64,000 nucleotides of DNA, taken from assembly GCF_014696675.1 (NCBI RefSeq), contig NZ_JACJQN010000018.1:1-64000 (forward strand), given 5' to 3'. Of the stretch, positions 38,171 to 46,458 are shown piece after piece. The position numbers and the translations under genes are program-made. This stretch comes from Phormidium tenue FACHB-1052 (lineage in GTDB: Bacteria; Cyanobacteriota; Cyanobacteriia; Phormidesmidales; Phormidesmidaceae). The notes beneath the pieces were generated by a model. It was given only the letters and a program-made list of their open reading frames with translations. It was not told the DNA's origin and made no database searches. Positions within the stretch are counted from its first letter, which is position 1; every line of letters begins with the position of its first letter.

Positions 38171-38362
38171 ATGCTTTCACTTTTGTTTGGCCAGACTTTA
38201 TGGTGTTTTGAGCAGCCGGGTTGCTCCAAACACTTTTGCGGCCCGTTAGTAATCCCTTGGCCGTTAAATATTTGGCCGGGATATTGGTTGAGTGGCACAC
38301 CTGATAAAGCGCCACTCAACCAATATCACGCACTTAAAAAGAGATTCCTGAGGCAGATCTAA
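38171..38362 (+). CDS. possible 63-aa small protein with a strong ribosome binding site
   Basis: ATG 38171 is preceded by GAGGAGGG at a good distance, which is unusual in this window. The product (MLSLLFGQTLWCFEQPGCSK...) has a hydrophobic start and three Cys, and it is not recognised. The frame runs through the 16-bp stem at 38281-38326, so this could be a leader peptide or an untranslated structured RNA instead. Nothing else supports translation. Confidence 0.3.
   Translation: MLSLLFGQTLWCFEQPGCSKHFCGPLVIPWPLNIWPGYWLSGTPDKAPLNQYHALKKRFLRQI
38281..38326. repeat. 16-bp inverted repeat (stem-loop)
   Basis: ATATTGGTTGAGTGGC at 38281-38296 and its exact complement at 38311-38326, with a 14-base loop. 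The core TTGAGTGG/CCACTCAA resembles the TGTTGAGTAG word of the iteron-like clusters. No T tract follows. It lies 250 bases ahead of the primase-like gene and may be an origin or attenuator element. Confidence 0.55.
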
Positions 38363-38574
38363 TTTGCTTCTTGGGATCTCTTTCTTCGTTTAAACAGCAA
38401 AAAGCACTGCCTGTCAGCGGTGCTCAGAATGTCGTTTTCTTTTCTTGATAATGTCGCAATTATACTCTCAACGGCCTACTTCAGGTTGGCTGCTCACGCC
38501 CGTCTTAGTTCTAGCTCACGTATCCTCCACCCAAGATCAACCCCAATACCTTAGTGAGCAACAGGGAGGGTGCG

Positions 38575-40851
38575 ATGAGTTTTGATATTCGCCTCTATCT
38601 TGATAAGCTCGCCCCAAATCCCAAAGAAAAGAACAAGTATATTTGTCCAGTTTGCGGAGGTAACAACTTAAGTATTTCGTCTAAGGGTGAACCACCACCC
38701 TACAGTTGTTTTTCCAGTGGATGTGCACCCGCCGAGATTAGACAGGCGATCGCGCCATTACATTCGAGCCAACAGAGTAGCCCAGGCAAGCGCAAGCCTA
38801 AGACCCAGCGTCAATCGGCCAAAGAGAGGGAACGGACAGTAGAGATTAATAGCGCACGTGTGGAGATCAAGGTAGAAGAGTTGCTGCTCCAGGGTGTGGC
38901 CACGGGCAGCCATACCTTAGAGCAAGCCAGGATTACTTTAGAGCAATGGTGTAAGGTCGAAAATTTCGACCCGTGGAATGCTTTAAGGCTTTTTGAGGCC
39001 CAAGCTAAGGAACTAGGGTTTGATGCAAAGGGGCTCACTCTTGACCAAGCTCAACAATGCCTAAAGCAAGCGATTGTGGAGGGTCTTAAGGGCTCCGATG
39101 TTGAAGCACTGATTGCTGACCTTTCCCGCCAAACTGGTTACCCGCCCCAAATCTTACAGCGGATTTACGGTGAACTAGAACGTGAAGCCGACCTTGAGAC
39201 GGCGACTGAACGGGCAACAGCCGATCTTGAGCACCTGAGGGCAATCCAAGGGCAACGGCTCCCTTTCAAAGAAGGCCTGCACGGGGACGGCGGCGCATTA
39301 GCCCGTAAGATTGCCCAGGTAGCTGACGCGATGCCAACGGCTCCAGAATTTCTGGTCACCACTCTTATTCCCGTCCTAGCAACGGCGATCGGTACCGCCC
39401 ATACTCTGGTTGTCCACGCCACAGCAGGTTATACCGTACGAGCAATCTTCAGAAGTATTATTGTCGCTGGCACCGGGCGAAAGAAAACTCCATCTCAGGC
39501 CGCCATTCTAGAGGTGTTAACTAAATTAGAGGAATCTGCTGCCCTTGACTACCAGTACGAGCTGGCCACCTACGAGCAGGACTATAAGGAATGGCTGAAG
39601 GCTTCTAAGTCAGGGGATAACCCTGGTCCAGAGCCAAACAAGCCGACCCGGCGACGCTACGTTTCCCAAGACAACACCCTGGCGGCCCGTGTCCAAATCC
39701 ATAAAGAGAACCCTAGAGGGCTCTTGCTTTATAAAGATGAGGCTTCTGCGTTTATCACTGAACGGGGGCGTTTTAACAGTGGCAAGGGTGACGGTGGCGA
39801 ACTCGAAGCCGACCTATCTGAGTTCAACGGCGGCGCAATCGTGTGCGATCGCAAAGGTGACGGCTCTACCTTCCTACCCAAAACCGCTATCAATCGGGTA
39901 GGGGCTACCCAATTTAGCGCCCTACAGCGCCTAATGGGCGCTCACGAAGACGTTTGTGGAGAATTTGCCCGTTATCTGTTCTGTGCGGCGGACGCCCCCC
40001 CATCAAAAATTGACCTTGCAAAAGATGTTGGCGATATTGGCCTCACCTCGGCAGTAATGCAGTTGTTCAACGACCTGCTCCAGTTACCTGAGGGCACCTA
40101 CCTATTGAGTCCCCACGCCAAAGAATCCTTTCAGGCGTACCAGCACGAGTTGACCGATCGTCAAATTGCCGCAGACCACCCCAGCTTACAGGCAGCCTAT
40201 CCCAAGTTTGAGACCTACTTTGGTCGCTTTATCCTCTGGCTGCACCTAGTGAATGCGGTTTTGGCAAGCAGAGCACCGGAGCCTACTGTGGATGGCTACA
40301 CTGTCGAGCTAGCGCGGCGGTGGACTGAGTACTATATCGGCCAACTGAAGCTGGTCTTAGCCGTCAACAGCCCCCAACAGGAGCTTACTGGTGATCTGTT
40401 CAAGGTTTACAACTACCTAAAGCGGAAAGAACAATCCATGGGTGTGCGGGAGATCTCTCAAGGACGCCTATTTGACCGCGATACCGACAAGTCCAAGCGG
40501 CGATCGCCCTACTTGCGGGAATTGTTAAGCACCCTTGTTGAGCAGGGCTGGATTGTCCAACAAGACGGCCTGTACTCCCTCAATACACTTGAATCACCAC
40601 CCTGGGTTGAGCAGAATGCTCAACAAAACCTCGATGTTGAGCAGAATGTTGAGCAGATGTTGAGTAGACCTGAACCCACTCAACATTATTTAGGGCAAGG
40701 CTTTTCAGGATTTGTTGAGCGAAATGTTGAGCAGGTTGAACATAACTCTGTTAAGCAGACAAATGGACACCATCACCCGGATGAATTTACCTCCATCAGC
40801 GATCGCGAGTTAACCGAGCTCCTGGGAGGTGGCCGCCATGCAGACGGCTAA
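38575..40851 (+). CDS. DUF3987 primase-like replication protein with zinc finger
   Basis: A 758-aa protein; ATG 38575 is chosen because GGGAGGG ends five bases before it. Residues about 20-50 form a primase-type zinc finger (CPVCGGNN ... CFSSGC). From about 230 onwards a DUF3987 domain follows, with FLVTTLIPVLATAIGTAHTLV, a P-loop-like AGTGRKKTPSQAA and the LLLYKDEASAFI segment. DUF3987 proteins are encoded by plasmids, phages and integrative elements and are thought to prime or unwind DNA for replication. The C-terminal tail repeats VEQN-type words, because the DNA there holds eight copies of a 10-mer. It forms an operon with two small genes. Confidence 0.85.
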   Translation: MSFDIRLYLDKLAPNPKEKNKYICPVCGGNNLSISSKGEPPPYSCFSSGCAPAEIRQAIAPLHSSQQSSPGKRKPKTQRQSAKERERTVEINSARVEIKVEELLLQGVATGSHTLEQARITLEQWCKVENFDPWNALRLFEAQAKELGFDAKGLTLDQAQQCLKQAIVEGLKGSDVEALIADLSRQTGYPPQILQRIYGELEREADLETATERATADLEHLRAIQGQRLPFKEGLHGDGGALARKIAQVADAMPTAPEFLVTTLIPVLATAIGTAHTLVVHATAGYTVRAIFRSIIVAGTGRKKTPSQAAILEVLTKLEESAALDYQYELATYEQDYKEWLKASKSGDNPGPEPNKPTRRRYVSQDNTLAARVQIHKENPRGLLLYKDEASAFITERGRFNSGKGDGGELEADLSEFNGGAIVCDRKGDGSTFLPKTAINRVGATQFSALQRLMGAHEDVCGEFARYLFCAADAPPSKIDLAKDVGDIGLTSAVMQLFNDLLQLPEGTYLLSPHAKESFQAYQHELTDRQIAADHPSLQAAYPKFETYFGRFILWLHLVNAVLASRAPEPTVDGYTVELARRWTEYYIGQLKLVLAVNSPQQELTGDLFKVYNYLKRKEQSMGVREISQGRLFDRDTDKSKRRSPYLRELLSTLVEQGWIVQQDGLYSLNTLESPPWVEQNAQQNLDVEQNVEQMLSRPEPTQHYLGQGFSGFVERNVEQVEHNSVKQTNGHHHPDEFTSISDRELTELLGGGRHADG
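40606..40740 (+). repeat. cluster of TGTTGAGCAG words inside the 3' end of the DUF3987 gene
   Basis: TTGAGCAG or its one-base variants occur at about 40607, 40636, 40648, 40659 (TTGAGTAG), 40713 (TTGAGCGA) and 40726, and inverted copies (CTCAACA) at about 40619 and 40679. Several are 11-12 bases apart. They code for Val-Glu-Gln-Asn/Met-rich sequence. It is the same word as in the 6.1-kb cluster. Confidence 0.65.
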
Positions 40852-41062
40852 AACTGACCTCAACGAAATCTCTGCCGATATTTATCAACTGCTAGTCACG
40901 ATCATCAGGAGCGCCCCCCAGAATGCAGCAGCGGAGGTGTTCGACCTACTGGGGCGGCTCGACCCAGAGGACAAACGGCAGCTATGGAGATGGCTCGACC
41001 AGCGCGATCGCAATTTAAAGCAATGGCTAACAAACCAAGGGAAGCAACGGAGGACGGTGTGA
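40838..41062 (+). CDS. small protein of the primase operon
   Basis: A 74-aa protein starting at ATG 40838, which overlaps the DUF3987 stop by 14 bases; GGGAGGTGG precedes it. It is helical and acidic, then basic at the end (DLLGRLDPEDKRQLWRWLDQ). No family is recognised. The overlap suggests coupled translation. Its stop overlaps the next start (GTGTGA). It may be a replication accessory of the element. Confidence 0.55.
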   Translation: MQTAKTDLNEISADIYQLLVTIIRSAPQNAAAEVFDLLGRLDPEDKRQLWRWLDQRDRNLKQWLTNQGKQRRTV

Positions 41063-41253
41063 GTATTGCAAAAGAATTACTGAACGCGATGATCACCTAC
41101 GCGCTTAAAAAAGGCTTGGTTACACCAGAAGATCCACTCCTACAAGGTGTCCATTGCGAATCACGACTGCTTCCACAAGAAGCCGAAGGAAGCGTTGTTT
41201 CTGATCAGTCGGTAGACTCTCCCAAAAATCAGTCTGAGAGGCTACCGTTATGA
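41059..41253 (+). CDS. small protein, 3' part overlapping the serine recombinase
   Basis: A 64-aa frame with GTG 41059 and GGAGG just upstream, overlapping the previous stop by four bases. The first half (SIAKELLNAMITYALKKGLVTPEDPL) looks like a real helical peptide. After about 41130 the sequence loses that character and lies antisense to the recombinase end. The natural gene may have been longer and cut when the recombinase arrived. No family is recognised. Confidence 0.4.
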   Translation: MSIAKELLNAMITYALKKGLVTPEDPLLQGVHCESRLLPQEAEGSVVSDQSVDSPKNQSERLPL

Positions 41254-42487
41254 GCAGGTCCTTTAGGCCAGTATCTAATTGTGTGCGTGACTCGCGGCGG
41301 TGGGTAAGGGCTTCTATCTGCTGTTTGAGTGATGCCCTGGCTTCAACAATTGCTGAATTTTCACCCATTGCTTCCAGTACAGCTAGCTGACTACGTAGCT
41401 CTGCCAGTTCAGCAGATTCTTTTTGGGGGGTTGAGACATTCGCTAGATTAGCTATTTCCTCAGCGCGCTGAACCAGAGCGTCAATGACAGCTTTTTCCAA
41501 AACCTCCATGCGTACACCTTTATTACACTCACAGGCTTTGGTGCGGCTGCGGGCGCAGAGGAAGTATTTGTACTGGCCGCGATAGCCATTAGCAATGATG
41601 CATCCTTTACCGCAACAATCACATCGAACTAATCCGGTTAAAGCATATCGTCCACGGGAGTGACCAAAGCCACCAAGCCTAGAGTTGAAATCTAAAATTT
41701 GTTTGATGTCCTGGTACTCATCTTCAGTCATCAAACCTTCATGCTGATTATGGTAAACCTCTGGATTGATTGATTTAGGACGATAAACAATATGCCCCCG
41801 CAAAACTGGACTTCTCAACCAGCGTCCCAAGGCGCTGGCTGAGTAAAAAACAGGAAATCCGTAAACCTTATTAAACCGACGGATAGTCCCGTCAAGGCTT
41901 TGCACAGAGATATAGGTTTCAATCAGCCATCTAGAAAGTGAAAACTTTGATAGCTCCAATTTTGACTCAAGCATGCAGATAAATGCTTCTTTGTCCACAG
42001 TTAGCTTGAAGTTGTTAACCCTATAGCCAAGGGGAGCATGGCAAACTCGCTTTTGTTTGCGAAAGTGGGCATGACCGTGCTTAATACGCTCTGATAGGTG
42101 GTCAGACTCCATTTCAGCTAGAGACGCCAGCATATGGACATGAAACTTGCCAGCAGCCGTTGTCATGTCTACAGAGTTGTCCAAGGCTATGAGAACAACC
42201 TCTGATGCTTGAAATAAATCTAGTATCCTCCTGAGAGTAATAACTGAACGACTCAGTCGGTCTAGACGGGTGACAATCACCTTCTCAACGCGCTGCTGCT
42301 CCACCAAGCGCATAAGTCGCTGGAACTCTGGTCTATCATCTTCGCGTCCAGACCGACCCGACTCCACATCCACCAAGATCTCTTCGGCCCCTGCTTCTTT
42401 AACACGGGCCTTCTGCTGATCCAACGCAGCGGTGTTGTCACTTTGCTCTCGACTGCTTACACGGCAATAGCCAATAGTTGACGGCAC
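41120..42487 (-). CDS. XisF-type large serine recombinase
   Basis: A 455-aa recombinase. The catalytic N-terminal domain reads IGYCRVSSREQ, with the nucleophilic Ser near residue 10, then VTRLDRLSRS near 70 and MLASLAEMESDHLSERI near 115. A recombinase domain follows, then a zinc-ribbon CDCCGKGC...CARSRTKACEC near 290-330 and a C-terminal coiled coil. It resembles XisF of the fdxN excision element and related cyanobacterial recombinases. GTG 42487 is the chosen start, because AAGAGGGG lies just before it within the end of moaE; TTG 42511 is the alternative. It lies at the right end of the accessory region, next to moaE, as an element-encoded integrase would. Confidence 0.88.
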   Translation of the reverse strand: MPSTIGYCRVSSREQSDNTAALDQQKARVKEAGAEEILVDVESGRSGREDDRPEFQRLMRLVEQQRVEKVIVTRLDRLSRSVITLRRILDLFQASEVVLIALDNSVDMTTAAGKFHVHMLASLAEMESDHLSERIKHGHAHFRKQKRVCHAPLGYRVNNFKLTVDKEAFICMLESKLELSKFSLSRWLIETYISVQSLDGTIRRFNKVYGFPVFYSASALGRWLRSPVLRGHIVYRPKSINPEVYHNQHEGLMTEDEYQDIKQILDFNSRLGGFGHSRGRYALTGLVRCDCCGKGCIIANGYRGQYKYFLCARSRTKACECNKGVRMEVLEKAVIDALVQRAEEIANLANVSTPQKESAELAELRSQLAVLEAMGENSAIVEARASLKQQIEALTHRRESRTQLDTGLKDLLITVASQTDFWESLPTDQKQRFLRLLVEAVVIRNGHLVGVDLLV

Positions 42488-42488
42488 A

Positions 42489-42971
42489 TTACCCCTCTTC
42501 ACAAGCTCCAATACTTACCCAAGTGCTATGGAGTGTACCATCAAGCTCGCTATACCACTCCTTTTTCCAAATCGGGGCGTTGTGCTTAAGGGTGTCGATC
42601 GCATACTGACAGGCCGCAAACGCCTCGGCTCGGTGGGGGCAGCCCACGGCCACCAGCACACTGATATCACCCACGGCCAGCTTGCCGGTGCGGTGGTGAA
42701 TGACGACACGGGTAGCATCAGCCCAGGTGTCGCGAATTTGGGCAGCAATCTGCTTAAACACTTCCAGGGCCATAGGTTCGTAGGCCTGGTACTCCAGCGC
42801 CACGACGGCTTTGCCCTCGCTGTTGTTGCGCACCATGCCGCTCATCACCACCACAGCACCGTTGGCGGGGTCATCGGCCAGGCTATAAACCTCGTCGAGG
42901 GAGAGAGGGGCAAAGGTTACCCGCAGACTGTCAGCGAGTGCGACCACAGAGTTCGGCGTAGCGAGCGGCAT
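42489..42971 (-). CDS. moaE: molybdopterin synthase catalytic subunit MoaE
   Basis: A 160-aa protein. VVIHHRTGKLAVGDISVLVAV followed by GCPHRAEAFAACQYAID (about 90-125) and the catalytic Lys region APIWKKE near 138 are the MoaE hallmarks. It transfers sulfur from MoaD thiocarboxylate to precursor Z, making molybdopterin for nitrate reductase and others. No moaD is beside it in this window. The last codons, WVSIGACEEG, overlap the recombinase ribosome binding site. This 3' end may be the insertion point of the mobile element, yet the reading frame looks complete. Its GC-rich codon use marks the return to chromosomal sequence. Confidence 0.93.
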   Translation of the reverse strand: MPLATPNSVVALADSLRVTFAPLSLDEVYSLADDPANGAVVVMSGMVRNNSEGKAVVALEYQAYEPMALEVFKQIAAQIRDTWADATRVVIHHRTGKLAVGDISVLVAVGCPHRAEAFAACQYAIDTLKHNAPIWKKEWYSELDGTLHSTWVSIGACEEG

Positions 42972-43173
42972 AACAAACCTATAAATAACGACAGAGGCGG
43001 CACTGGCTTCACAAAAATTCGTCTATCGTAGCGGTTGGTTACGCCGTGCAGCTATCCCTAAGCAGGGCAGCCGATCGGGGCCATCCAGTATTGGTGCCGA
43101 CATCCTCTGCGACCAGTGCCTTGCATTATAGGGTGGGCATCCTTGCTTCTAAAGTCTAAGCCGGAGGTATACC

Positions 43174-43926
43174 GTGGTTGATCTATCGGCCTGTCAAATT
43201 ACAGCGGCGGGTGACCTGACGCGATCGCTCTGGCGACTGCTCAATATGCTCCTACAGCCCACCCTCATCCTGCCAATCCTGGCCGTGATGGTCGCTGCCC
43301 CCTGGATCGTGCGCCCCCGCCGATGGAAGCGCCGGATTAGTCTGGCCGGGGTGCTGCTGGTGCTGCTCTATAGTCTGAGCCTATCTCCCCTGGGTACTCA
43401 GCTGGGTGGGAAAGGACTGGCGCTGCTGATTCCTCGCGATGGCGGCCAGCCTGCCGATGCCGTTGTGGTGCTGGGGCGCGGGAGAGACTTTCGCCCCAGT
43501 CGGGTGCAGGTGGCCGCCGAACTGTGGCGACAGCAGCGGGCACCCCTAATCTTCGCCAGCGGTCGCAGCGACGCCGCAGAAATTGGCCAACTGCTAGAGG
43601 CCGCCGGGCTGCCAGCCGAGGCGATTGACGGCGAACCCTGCTCGGCCACCACCAACGAAAATGCCCTATTTACAGCGGCACTGCTGCAACCCCAAGGCAT
43701 TCGGCGGCTAATTTTGGTCACCGACCCGCCCCACATGGCGCGATCGCTGCTCACCTTCCGCAGCCTAGGGTTCGAGGTCACGCCCCACCCCAGTCCCATC
43801 CCGCAGAGTCTGGACAATCGCAAACGTCAGTTCCTGGTACTGCGAGAATGGGCCGGACTGATCGGCTATGGCATGATGGGCCGATATTTTGCGCGAGAAA
43901 CGGGGGAGGTGGGGTTTGGGGCGTAG
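43174..43926 (+). CDS. YdcF/SanA family (DUF218) membrane protein
   Basis: A 250-aa protein. Two membrane segments lie near residues 31-47 and 54-75. A DUF218 domain follows: ADAVVVLGRG near 95, then a region with SATTNENALF near 160 and LVTDPPHMARSLLTF near 182. DUF218 proteins (YdcF, SanA, ElyC) are implicated in envelope assembly, and the substrate is unknown. It begins with GTG 43174, preceded by GGAGGT about seven bases upstream. It is convergent with pyrB across an inverted repeat. Confidence 0.85.
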   Translation: MVDLSACQITAAGDLTRSLWRLLNMLLQPTLILPILAVMVAAPWIVRPRRWKRRISLAGVLLVLLYSLSLSPLGTQLGGKGLALLIPRDGGQPADAVVVLGRGRDFRPSRVQVAAELWRQQRAPLIFASGRSDAAEIGQLLEAAGLPAEAIDGEPCSATTNENALFTAALLQPQGIRRLILVTDPPHMARSLLTFRSLGFEVTPHPSPIPQSLDNRKRQFLVLREWAGLIGYGMMGRYFARETGEVGFGA

Positions 43927-43951
43927 GGGAGTGATGGGGTGGGAGAGTTCT

Positions 43952-44019
43952 AAGTTTTGAGTTTTGAGTTTTGAATTAAAGCAGCAAATTCAAAACTTAA
44001 AACTTAAAATTCAAAACTT
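43952..44019. terminator. large AT-rich inverted repeat between convergent genes
   Basis: AAGTTTTGAGTTTTGAGTTT... (43952-43977) pairs with ...TTCAAAACTT (43987-44019) across a nine-base loop. The flanks GGGAGTGATGGGG and CTCACTCCCCTAC are also partly complementary. It probably stops transcription from both sides. The right flank extends into the last pyrB codons (GGEGVGE). Confidence 0.65.
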
Positions 44020-44025
44020 TCTCCC

Positions 44026-45051
44026 TCACTCCCCTACTCCCTCACCCCCTTTCTTCCCCACTCCCATCAGGTACAGCAGCGCCATCCGCACAGCAACGCC
44101 GCTGGTAACTTGGTCGCTGATCAGACTTAGGTTGGGGTCATCCATCAGGTCAGAGCTGATTTCGACGCCGCGATTTACCGGGCCGGGGTGGAGGACTTTG
44201 ACAGTGGGCTGGCAGGATTGGATGCGATCGCGCGTCACCCCAAACCCTTGATGATATTCCCGCAGGCTAGGCAGCAGGTGCTGGGCCATGCGCTCTTTTT
44301 GTAAACGCAGGGTCATGACAAAATCGGCCCCCTCCAGGGCTGGGGCCAGGGTGCTGTGCTGCACGATGGCGCGGGGAATGTCGATGGGCGACTGGGTAAT
44401 GAAGGCATCGGCAAAACCGGGGGGTAGCAGGGTGGGTGGGGCCGCCAGGTGAACCTCAGCGCCGCAGGCCGTTAAGCACCAGAGATTGGAGCGGGCGACG
44501 CGGGAGTGGAGAATGTCGCCGACTAGGGCAATTTTCTTGCCTTTTATCAGCGATGCCGTGGGTTGATCCGGATCAAGGGTCAGTCCTAGCGTGAATAGAT
44601 CGAGTAGGGCTTGGGATGGGTGGGCGTGGAGCCCGTCGCCGCCGTTGAGCACGCCGACTCCAGTATTGAGCCGATCCATCTCGGCGGCGATCGCCCCCGG
44701 CACCCCCGCCTCCTGGTGGCGAATCACCATTAGGTTGGTGCCCATGGCCAGGTAGGTCTTGGCGGTGTCTAGAATGGTCTCACCCTTGGTGAGCGACGAG
44801 GTGCCGGGTGCAAAGTTGAGCACATCTGCCGACAGGCGCTTGGCGGCTAGCTCAAAGCTGCTGCGGGTGCGGGTCGAGGGTTCAAAAAACATGTTGGTGA
44901 CCACCAACCCCTGGAGGGCGGGCACCTTACGGGTGCGGCGCGACAGCACCTGCCAAAAGCTCACCGCCGTCTCCATCACCGTTTCAAACTCCGCCGCCGT
45001 AAAATCAGCCAGCGACAGCACGTGTCGTCGATTCCAGGAAGCACTCGCCAT
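44026..45051 (-). CDS. pyrB: aspartate carbamoyltransferase catalytic chain PyrB
   Basis: A 341-aa enzyme starting at ATG 45051 ([17 protein letters not shown]). It condenses carbamoyl phosphate and aspartate in pyrimidine synthesis. [16 protein letters not shown] is the carbamoyl phosphate site near residue 60, [15 protein letters not shown] lies near 140, and [14 protein letters not shown] is the next conserved block. No pyrI is seen, as usual for cyanobacteria. The C-terminal seven residues are coded by repeat DNA and look added. Its ATG shares the palindrome CCATGG with the opposite-strand lipoprotein gene, so the two coding regions overlap by two bases at their starts. Confidence 0.96.
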   Translation of the reverse strand: MASASWNRRHVLSLADFTAAEFETVMETAVSFWQVLSRRTRKVPALQGLVVTNMFFEPSTRTRSSFELAAKRLSADVLNFAPGTSSLTKGETILDTAKTYLAMGTNLMVIRHQEAGVPGAIAAEMDRLNTGVGVLNGGDGLHAHPSQALLDLFTLGLTLDPDQPTASLIKGKKIALVGDILHSRVARSNLWCLTACGAEVHLAAPPTLLPPGFADAFITQSPIDIPRAIVQHSTLAPALEGADFVMTLRLQKERMAQHLLPSLREYHQGFGVTRDRIQSCQPTVKVLHPGPVNRGVEISSDLMDDPNLSLISDQVTSGVAVRMALLYLMGVGKKGGEGVGE

Positions 45052-45712
45052 GGCCCGTTGTCTCAACCCCGTTCAATACCGTCCCCACCATACCTGGCCG
45101 GGGGCCTCAGGGATAATCTCGGGGGCAATTTTCCTGGCACTTTTGGGACTGCTGGGGAGTTGTTCTGGGCCTAGCACTGGGGTGGAGCCAATATCTAAAG
45201 CGACGGACTTAACGACATCTACGGGCTCCGGGGAGGCTGCGAATTCGGCGATCGCTCCCCTCTTCCAATCCCTAGAATTAGCCTCTAGCCCTGCCGATGC
45301 CCTGATTAGCACCAGTCGCCTCATACAGGCCAAGGCCCGGCGACTGGTGGTGCCCACCGACCCAGTTGCCGTCGATCTCTATACCCTCGACGATCGCTGC
45401 GAGAGCTACCAAGCCGAGCCCATTCAGGTACCCCGCACCCAAAGCATGGAGAACACCGTTGCCCTGATCATGGCGGAGCAGGCTATTCCAGAACTTAACC
45501 TCTCGGGCTATCGCACCAGCTTTGACCCTGAGACCAACACCGTCACCATCGACCTGCGGGTGGCCCGCAGCTCTCGCCGGGTGCTCAATTCGCTGTCGGT
45601 GTGCGAACAGAAAGCGCTGCTGGGCAGCCTGCGTGAGACCCTAATCAACCAACCCGACTGGAAAATTGAGGCCGTTGTCTTTACCAATCGGGGCAACCCC
45701 CTAGTGCTATAG
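45050..45712 (+). CDS. GerMN-domain lipoprotein
   Basis: A 220-aa protein starting at ATG 45050. A hydrophobic segment ([17 protein letters not shown]) ends in the lipobox LLGSC, so it is probably a lipoprotein attached to the membrane. The C-terminal 130 residues resemble a GerMN domain: [18 protein letters not shown], then [14 protein letters not shown] and [16 protein letters not shown]. GerMN domains occur in secreted proteins of many bacteria with no clear enzyme function. Its start overlaps pyrB by two bases on the other strand, and no ribosome binding site is visible outside pyrB. It is convergent with the Usp gene 14 bases on. Confidence 0.8.
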   Translation: MARCLNPVQYRPHHTWPGASGIISGAIFLALLGLLGSCSGPSTGVEPISKATDLTTSTGSGEAANSAIAPLFQSLELASSPADALISTSRLIQAKARRLVVPTDPVAVDLYTLDDRCESYQAEPIQVPRTQSMENTVALIMAEQAIPELNLSGYRTSFDPETNTVTIDLRVARSSRRVLNSLSVCEQKALLGSLRETLINQPDWKIEAVVFTNRGNPLVL

Positions 45713-45726
45713 CTGCCCCAACAGAG

Positions 45727-46239
45727 CTAACCGGCCTTAGATAGAAGTTCAACCTCTAAGCCGCTGTCATTGGGTACCACTAGGGTAGGACAAGGAGCAT
45801 GCTTGGCCACATACTCGCTCACGCTGCCCAGAATGAGCTTCTTTAGGCCTTTTTTGCCGCTGTTGCCCATCACAACTACGTCGGCGGCCCAGGTTTCAGC
45901 GAGTTGGCAGATGAAGGGGCCGGGGGCAGCTGTTTCACAGACAATCTCTGTCGAGACCTGGCGGTTTAGAGCCTCCCCGCGCAATTGTTCCAGCCATTGT
46001 CGAGTCTCTTGACTCTGGTCTAGTTGGGCCGCTTCTGCTTCATGCTGCACCTTGGCAGAATTTTGTAGACCTGCTCCAGCATCAATCAGCTGCCCTAAGT
46101 TGTCGTAGGGTTTGAGCGCGGGGTTGTGAACCAATTTTAGCTGCCCCTGGGAAGATTGGGCTAGGTCTAAGGCATAGTCAAAGACGCGATCGGAGGCCGC
46201 TGTGCGATCGAGGGCCACCAGAATTTTTCGATAGCTCAT
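45727..46239 (-). CDS. universal stress protein (UspA family), ATP-binding type
   Basis: A 170-aa Usp with a typical first strand (ILVALDRT) and the ATP-binding loop VVMGNSGKKGLKKLILGSVS near 135-155, followed by CPTLVVP. The G-x2-G-x9-G(S) spacing is intact, so it should bind ATP. It is insert-bearing in the middle (LDQSQETRQWLEQLRGE). A second Usp lies upstream on the same strand at 46459, separated by a small hairpin. Confidence 0.9.
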   Translation of the reverse strand: MSYRKILVALDRTAASDRVFDYALDLAQSSQGQLKLVHNPALKPYDNLGQLIDAGAGLQNSAKVQHEAEAAQLDQSQETRQWLEQLRGEALNRQVSTEIVCETAAPGPFICQLAETWAADVVVMGNSGKKGLKKLILGSVSEYVAKHAPCPTLVVPNDSGLEVELLSKAG

Positions 46240-46359
46240 GGTTTCTTCCTCAAGAGTAGGGCTGGTTGCCTAAAGCGGTTAATTGGATTGCTCAAGGGGG
46301 CGGCGATCGCGATCGTCCACCACCCACCAACGACAAATTGCTACAGCACCTCAACCGTT

Positions 46360-46394
46360 AGGTTTGGTAGAATTCGCCTCGACTCTACCAAACC
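46360..46394. terminator. hairpin between the two Usp genes
   Basis: AGGTTTGGTAG (46360-46370) pairs with CTACCAAACCT (46384-46394) across 13 bases. It follows the upstream Usp gene (46459-47034, leftward) at 65 bases. No T tract is present, so termination is likely but not certain. Confidence 0.5.
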
Positions 46395-46458
46395 TGACGC
46401 TCGAACGTTCGCATGGGCTGACGCCTAACGCTGAGCCACACCGGCTGAGGCGATCGAC

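Larger units (their letters stand above)
37391..38553. other. 1.2-kb non-coding region with palindromes ahead of the primase-like gene
   Basis: The stretch has no long gene. It holds a 22-bp perfect palindrome at 37731-37776, a short frame with a strong ribosome binding site at 38171-38362 and a 16-bp stem at 38281-38326. The AT-rich sequence between 37790 and 38110 shows nothing I can interpret. The combination resembles plasmid control DNA (origin, partition or copy control), but this is inference. Confidence 0.45.

Noticed and set aside
37391..38553. A tRNA gene as integration target near the recombinase
   Set aside because: No cloverleaf with a T-loop GGTTCRA and anticodon stem could be found in this stretch or elsewhere in the window.
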